This document shows, in pieces, positions 58,139 to 64,000 of a DNA stretch of 64,000 nt (the stretch's first letter is position 1; every line of letters starts with the position of its first letter). The notes beneath the pieces were generated by a model that was not told where the DNA came from, did not search any database, and was given only the letters and a program-made list of their open reading frames with translations. The translations under genes and the position numbers were made by a program. Source of the DNA: Dryas octopetala (Eukaryota; Streptophyta; Magnoliopsida; Rosales; Rosaceae); the NCBI GenBank assembly GCA_963921425.1, contig OY992833.1, positions 30,862,698 to 30,926,697 of the forward strand, in the 5' to 3' direction.

Positions 58139-59893
58139 ACTTAAGCTTGTCAGTGAAACTCTACTTCAATATATAAATGCTCTTTGCAGATCATTAGTAG
58201 GGGCTCAGCTGTGTAAATTAAAGACCTTCTGGTTTACAGCATCTTATCAATTCATTCTTAATTTCTTGTACAGCAAGGTCATTACCTTCCACGGAATGTA
58301 ATTTACTATGCAAAACAATCGCCTGTTGAAAATTATGTCTTGGTGTCATTGTAATTTATTTACTTTAAGGCACTTTTGGGCCTTTGGCTCATCTTTAGAG
58401 TTTAGACCACATGGTCCTATATATAATGACTGACGCAGACGCTTGTTCTTCCCTGACCTCCTTCAAGAGTTGATAAATGATATAAATTGGTTTCTTGGTA
58501 GGCGGACCACCTAAATATTTTCCTGGTCAAATCTTTTTGTTTCTTGATAATTTTCTGTTCAACAGTTCTAGATGCAGAATCTTTGGGAACCATATATATG
58601 TATATATTATAATATTTAAAAAAAAAAAAAACAAAGGTCAATCTTGTTCTTAAAAATTAAACCAAGCTGGCAATGAGCAGGAGAGCAAGATGCACGTGCA
58701 GCTTATCTTTCATATTCTCTTTTCTGTTGGTCCAGCTATTCTTGTTCTTTCTTGATTACTTGTTTCTCAGAAACTACTATATGAATATTTTCTTTTAACA
58801 AATTGTAGGAATATATATGGTGGAATTAATGAATGGGTAGATGAAATTATTTTTCATTTGTTCCACAATATTTTCGCTTGAAATTTACCTCTAAGTACTG
58901 ACTATGGTACTTATTCTTATTAAAAAATACAAAACAAAAAACTTGTACACATTTAAGAAATTTTAAGTTCGAATAACTTCCCTGAATAAAAAGATAAAAT
59001 TAAAACCAGACATATAATATAAGTAAATTTCAGTCTATGCACCTTTTGTCTCTATATCATTCGTCACTTACAATTTTTTCCATACAATATGAGAAGGCCA
59101 AAGATAGAAGTAGTGTGGTAAATGTGCATATAAAATAAATAAATACTATAACATAATACAAGTATACTGTATACATGCCCATTTTATTGGGTAATTTTTC
59201 AAATAATTTTATTTAAAGAATTTATCAAGGGATTTACTCTATATAGTATTTCAACGATTTGAACGGTCTATTTTTTAAGTGTATATTCAAAAATCATCCT
59301 TGCAATAAATTAGACAAGTCGGAACTATTAAACTATCAAATTTTAATAAAATAAATAAATGAACAAATATTTTCAATAAACACTTAAAATGGTAACTACT
59401 TAATTAACGGTTAAATAATTTTCGATTGATCTAATTTTTTACAATAACAATTTTTCAATGTAGAAAAAAAATAGACGATTTCGTCAAAATACAATGTGAA
59501 GTGAATCCCAAATTAGCTTATTTAGAGAATCCCTCAGTATAAAAGGGTTTATATAAATACCTTATTTGAGGAATCCTCAGTGTATAACTGTATATATACG
59601 TTACTTGTATGGTGGTAAATGTGGGACTATATCCTACTATTATTATATGTCAATGATGACGCACACCGACGTAGGGGCCGCCAAGAGCCATCCAATCTCC
59701 AGTTCCACAAAAAAAATAAATAAATAAATAAAAAAACGTAATAAAAGAATAAAACGGAAAAAACGAATAGCGACGACGCCGTTCCAACGCGTCTCTCTTT
59801 TTCTGCTTTGCAGGCTGTCTTTCTTGAAGTCCTTTATTCATATTTCTTCATCAAAATTGCTTGGGTTTCCTCTCTCTTCCTTCCCCAAAGCAT

Positions 59894-59943
<50 letters not shown>

Positions 59944-60019
59944 AGGTCTGAGAGACAGGTCACTGTATTCTCTTTAGAGAGTGAAACCACCGCGATCTGA
60001 GTGGTGAAGGAGTAGAGAA
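58139..60019 (+). promoter_or_regulatory. Second copy of the intergenic promoter region
   Basis: It corresponds to 55104-56980 and directly precedes the complete clathrin assembly gene. The candidate TATA box TATAAAAG is at 59538-59545, about 480 bp before the ATG, and a (GA)n tract is at 59895-59941. Confidence 0.6.
59895..59941 (+). repeat. (GA)n microsatellite, unit 2 leader
   Basis: About 47 nt of GA repeat in the probable 5' leader of the complete clathrin assembly gene; length differs from the copy at 56861. Confidence 0.85.
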
Positions 60020-63000
60020 ATGGGGACGCTTCAGACGTGGAGAAAAGCCTATGGCGCTCTCAAAGACACCACCAAAGTCGGCCTCGCCCACGTCAACAGC
60101 GATTACGCGGTACCATTCCTTTCTCTTTTTATTTAATCAATCAATTCAAAAACCAAAAAAAAGAAAAAGATATAGATTCTTGATTGATATCTAAATTGGA
60201 TTTTGATTTTGGGTTTCCTTGGGTTTGTTTTCTAAGAATAGGATTTGGATGTTGCTATAGTCAAAGCCACTAACCACGTCGAGTGCCCGCCCAAAGAGAG
60301 ACACCTCAGAAGTCAGTCCTTTTTCTTCTTTTCTATTTCTGGTTGTCAGATCCATTCCTTTTTCCAATTCTATTATCGAACGAGTCGCTGAATTTTGAGA
60401 AATACGTGTGATTTTTTTGGGGGGTGTGTTGGATGCAGAAATTCTGATTGCCACGTCGGCAATTCGGCCCCGAGCGGATGTTGCTTATTGCATTCATGCT
60501 CTTTCTAGAAGATTGAACAAGACCCATAATTGGACGGTATGCTTATTGCCAAACAATTGCAATGTGATACATTTCAGTTTCAGTTTCTCGGATTTCAATT
60601 GGGGTTTGCTTAATATATCTGTTTACCTTGCCATATTAAAGTATGTGTCTTGTGTGCGTTTGTGGATCACATTTGAATTTGCTTGGAGTTAGATTTGGTA
60701 CTTTATCAATCCACGCATTTGTGCCTAAGTTACATAATGATAGTGGAGTGAAGTATTTAGCATTTGTTGATCCTCTCTTTAGTTTCCATCACAATCATTC
60801 TTCACTTCTCCATTTATTTGACTAGATTTTAGTTGGGCAAACAAAGTTTCTTTTTAATTCCTTTGTGAAACTATTTAACTATGATGTTGCATAGTAGTTC
60901 TGAATTAGGAAAGTTTCGCAAAGCCATTATCTCATAAATAATTGGGAATTTCATTTATATAGAATCTTAGGGTTTTATTTATTTATTAATTAACCTTTTC
61001 CTCCTTTGTTTAATTGGGCTTGAGTTAAAAATTTTGTTAGGAAGTTTATGGATTTTACATTATTTTAAGGTGAACTTTATTGTGGTCTTCTACCGGTCTG
61101 GTTTAATTCTGTCTCAAAAACTGAGTTCTTTTTCAGTACATGATGGCTTTCCTAATGGCAGTATATACTCATCATTTTTTTATGGATAAATATGCTTATG
61201 CATGTGTATAAATGTATTCATTCTTGTTATTAGGTCATAAACTTGCTTGTATCATTTCCATGTTTGGCATTGGCAGGTGGCTTTAAAAACACTGATAGTT
61301 ATACATAGGACGTTGAGGGAGGGTGATCCTACCTTCAGAGAAGAACTTCTAAATTTCTCTCAGAGAGCACGCATTCTCCAGCTTTCTAATTTCAAGGACG
61401 ATTCGAGCCCTATTGGTGATTTTTAATGCCCTAATCTCTCATTCTTTCTCCTATTTTGGCTGACATTACTAGCTATTAATTGAAATGTTTACCCTGATTT
61501 TGAACTCAAAATTGAACATACACAAACAAGTCTATAGTTTCAAACTTATATTGTTTCCTATTTTTTTTCCTCCTTTGCAGCTTGGGATTGCTCAGCGTGG
61601 GTGCGCACTTATGCTTTGTTTTTGGAGGAACGACTTGAATGCTTTAGGGTTCTCAAGTATGATATTGAAGCTGAACGTCTTCCAAGGCCTGCCCAGGCGC
61701 AGGAGAAGGTACTCTACCAAATCATTTATTGTACCTTTTTTTTATTGCAAGGACAAACACTTTAGTAGCATTTTCTTAAAAATAACTTCCGAGGGACAAG
61801 TAATAAATTCAAATGATGAACATGATTCTCTATTTGTACAGTTGACTTTCAGATTGATCTCTGTTCATCAACTATCAAATTTTTAGTTGTCTGGTTAACC
61901 TTTTCCTATAAAAAAAAAAAAGTTAGTCTTGTAAACTTTTGTTTTCAAGGTTCATTACTAAGTAGGATTTGATGATGACTGCTAGGTTAATATGCTTTCT
62001 TTTTCCTTACAAAATTAGACAATTACTCATTACTGGAGCAGTTGCTTTGTATACTAAAGCCTCAAACAATGTTTAACAGCTAAATATCTTTTAAATCTTG
62101 CAAATCTTAGTTCACCATGTAATTGACCTTGCTTTGGTTGTACGGATACTTTTCAGGCCTTTTACTAGAGTTTCGTTAAATTGGTCCATGTGCTTTTTGG
62201 CTTTAAAAAAAAAAAAAAAAAAAACTTTCCAAAAGAATTCAGTACTAACAATAAAAGGTTTTCTGGGTAGCTCATAAGAGAAATATTCTTTGTCCATCCA
62301 TATGTGGAGATATTGGTGAACTTTTTATCTATTGATTATTTCTGTTATATATTGGAATTGTTTTCTGTAGTAATATAGTAAATCAGTTCCGGTTCTCTTT
62401 GATGTGGGAGCATCAGTTGGACATAAAAAGAAAGTTGCAACTAAAATTGAATCTGTATTTGAGGTAGCAGCATTGCTGAAGTATATGGGATTTATCTAGT
62501 TATGATTGCTGAGGATTCATAACTCTTTTCTTTCTTTTTTCTTTTTTTTCTTAAACACTAACAGGGATACAGTAGAACCCGAGAATTGGATAGTGAAGAA
62601 CTGTTGGAGCAGTTGCCTGCTTTACAGCAGCTTCTATATCGCCTTATTGGTTGCCGGGTATTATATCTGGAACTTGTGCTCTCTTAATTTCACCCAAATA
62701 TAAATCTTTGATTTCAAGATGCATTGTTATCTTATATATAGAATTTTTTTTTATCATACTAATATTTTTGCACAACTTTGCAGCCAGAAGGAGCAGCTGT
62801 TATGAATTACGTCATACAGTATGCACTGGCACTGGTATGTCCAACATCTCTGTTTTGGTTTATTTTCGTCCAGATATGAAAATGCTATTTATATCACTAA
62901 TCGAGAGTATCAAGGACTGAAAAAGAACTTTAATCATTAAACTGTTAAAGCTGGTGTAACAAATAACAAGCAATGTATTTGATTTTATATCTGACCTTGC

Positions 63001-64000
63001 TGAATCTGCAATTTTTCAGGTACTGAAAGAGAGCTTTAAAATTTATTGTAGTATCAATGATGGAATTATAAATCTTGTTGATAAGGTAAATCAGTTATAT
63101 TGTTCAAGCAAATACCAAGTTAACAAATTGCTATTTGTTTCTTGTATTTGCCTGCTGTAAGAAATCTGATTTTGTTGCAGTTTTTTGAGATGCCAAGACA
63201 TGAAGCAGTTAAAGCACTTGATGTTTATAAACGAGCTGGTCAGCAGGTTATTATTTGCATCATTTTGGTCTCATTTATGAGTTGATTATTTCAATTGACA
63301 GCTATTAGCACAGTATGATGTTTTTCAGCATCAAGTATTGATGATCTAAGGTCAAGTAGTTTAGGGTTTTACTGTTATATTAAAAAATCTTGGTCTTTGC
63401 TGCAGGCTGCAGGTCTCTCTGATTTTTATGAAGTTTGCAAAGGGTTGGAACTTGCTAGGAATTTCCAGTTTCCTGTCTTGAGAGAGGTATTACAGCGATC
63501 CAATGTGTTTGTGTTTTTAAATTCCATTCTTGCAGGTTTCTCATGCTAAGTACTTTGCTATCACTTTGTCAGCCTCCACAGTCCTTCCTTACAACAATGG
63601 AGGAGTATATAAGAGAGGCACCGCGGGCTGTTACTGTTCCAAATGAGCCATTGGTTGGTATTTGTTTTTTTTTTTTTTCTTTGCTTGATATGATGTACTT
63701 GTTGCCAAAACTACTTCAGATTTATCTTTTTCCACTTTCTTTTTTAAACAAAAAGATGCTTATTGATTTGGTTATTTTTGGCTTTCTCGAGTGTTCTGAG
63801 TTTTGTCGGTCACTTAAGTTTTCTTGCCAATGGAAATTTCTTTTGGAAAAACATGCCAGATAACTAATACCTGGTCACTATTAACAGCTTCAGTTGACAT
63901 ATAGACCAGAAGAGCCTCCTTCTGAAGACACAAACTTATCTAGTGATGAACCTGAGCCACTACCTTCAGACATTGTAGCTGTGTCTAATGGTGAGACTGC
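60020..64000 (+). CDS. Putative clathrin assembly protein (ANTH domain, AP180/CALM type), 3' truncated by the window
   Basis: Exons: 60020-60109, 60242-60311, 60439-60536, 61277-61415, 61581-61708, 62565-62657, 62784-62834, 63020-63085, 63181-63246, 63406-63486, 63573-63653 and 63888 to the window edge; all phases close. The ANTH domain starts at [20 protein letters not shown]. The phosphoinositide-binding motif K-x9-K-x-R-H is seen in [14 protein letters not shown]. Later segments are [38 protein letters not shown] and [20 protein letters not shown]. After about residue 320 it becomes acidic and Pro-rich (RPEEPPSED), where clathrin and AP2 motifs usually lie (outside the window). These proteins recruit clathrin to PI(4,5)P2-containing membranes in endocytosis. 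It resembles Arabidopsis At2g01600 (from memory). Its first three exons lie in duplication unit 2. Confidence 0.95.

Larger units (their letters stand above)
57905..60944 (+). repeat. Tandem duplication, unit 2 (3040 bp)
   Basis: It directly abuts unit 1 and ends with TAATTG at 60939-60944, after which the unique remainder of intron 3 continues. Differences from unit 1 are about 20 substitutions and small indels by eye, all after the first 1.2 kb. Confidence 0.97.

Noticed and set aside
1..64000. tRNA, rRNA, known miRNA, CRISPR or organelle-derived sequence
   Set aside because: None recognised on reading both strands; a tRNA scan and small RNA mapping would be needed to exclude short RNA genes.

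Overview
The window is nuclear DNA of a flowering plant, most likely a woody rosid. Genes have many short exons with GT-AG introns, intergenic DNA is AT-rich, MITEs are common, and there is a complete plant-type Tat-lineage Ty3/gypsy element. Rosaceae is only a guess, from the look of the DELLA and NDH proteins. Gene models below were built by hand: splice sites were chosen so that reading phase closes and the protein matches the family, then total lengths were checked.

Layout. 1-1021: 3' part of a universal-stress-protein-type gene, whose present stop codon comes from a hAT-type MITE (1019-1691). 1962-4605 (-): plastid-type phosphohexomutase. 5441-5953 (-): C2-domain CAR-type protein. 6684-7374: foldback element with about 240-bp arms. 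7470-19718: complete, very young LTR retrotransposon (12,249 bp, 1053-bp LTRs in which I saw no differences, 5-bp target duplication CTTTG). It has one gag-pol ORF, a 71-bp tandem array, and an antisense gene with apparent introns. 19724-23558: gene-poor, with a direct duplication. 24050-24832 (+): DUF7054-type protein. 24833-31556: gene-poor, with a MITE at 29523-29959. 31557-33449 (-): DELLA gibberellin repressor. 36131-38342 (-): BCP1/BCCIP homologue. 40173-40544: MITE. 42043-45855 (+): TMEM214/DUF2359 homologue. 46498-47587 (-): plastid NDH subunit NdhL. 47755-48445: Tourist-like MITE. 48921-53129 (+): plastid-type armadillo-repeat protein. 53795-55103 (+): CRR3, another NDH-complex factor. 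56981-64000 (+): ANTH-domain clathrin assembly protein, running off the right edge.

The right end carries a 3.04-kb tandem duplication (54870-57904 / 57905-60944). It holds the last exon of CRR3, the intergenic region, and the promoter plus exons 1-3 of the clathrin assembly gene. Both breakpoints lie in introns and share a 6-bp microhomology (TAATTG), so both reading frames survive and the ANTH gene gains a second promoter and first-exon block. An assembly artefact from two haplotypes must be excluded.

The host genes do not form a pathway. NdhL and CRR3 both serve the chloroplast NADH dehydrogenase-like complex. Several neighbours recall Arabidopsis neighbourhoods as I remember them (NdhL/TMEM214/CAR/phosphohexomutase on chromosome 1; DELLA/CRR3/ANTH on chromosome 2), which suggests ancestral linkage. 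The least conventional content is the spliced-looking antisense gene inside the Tat element and the intron-to-intron tandem duplication.
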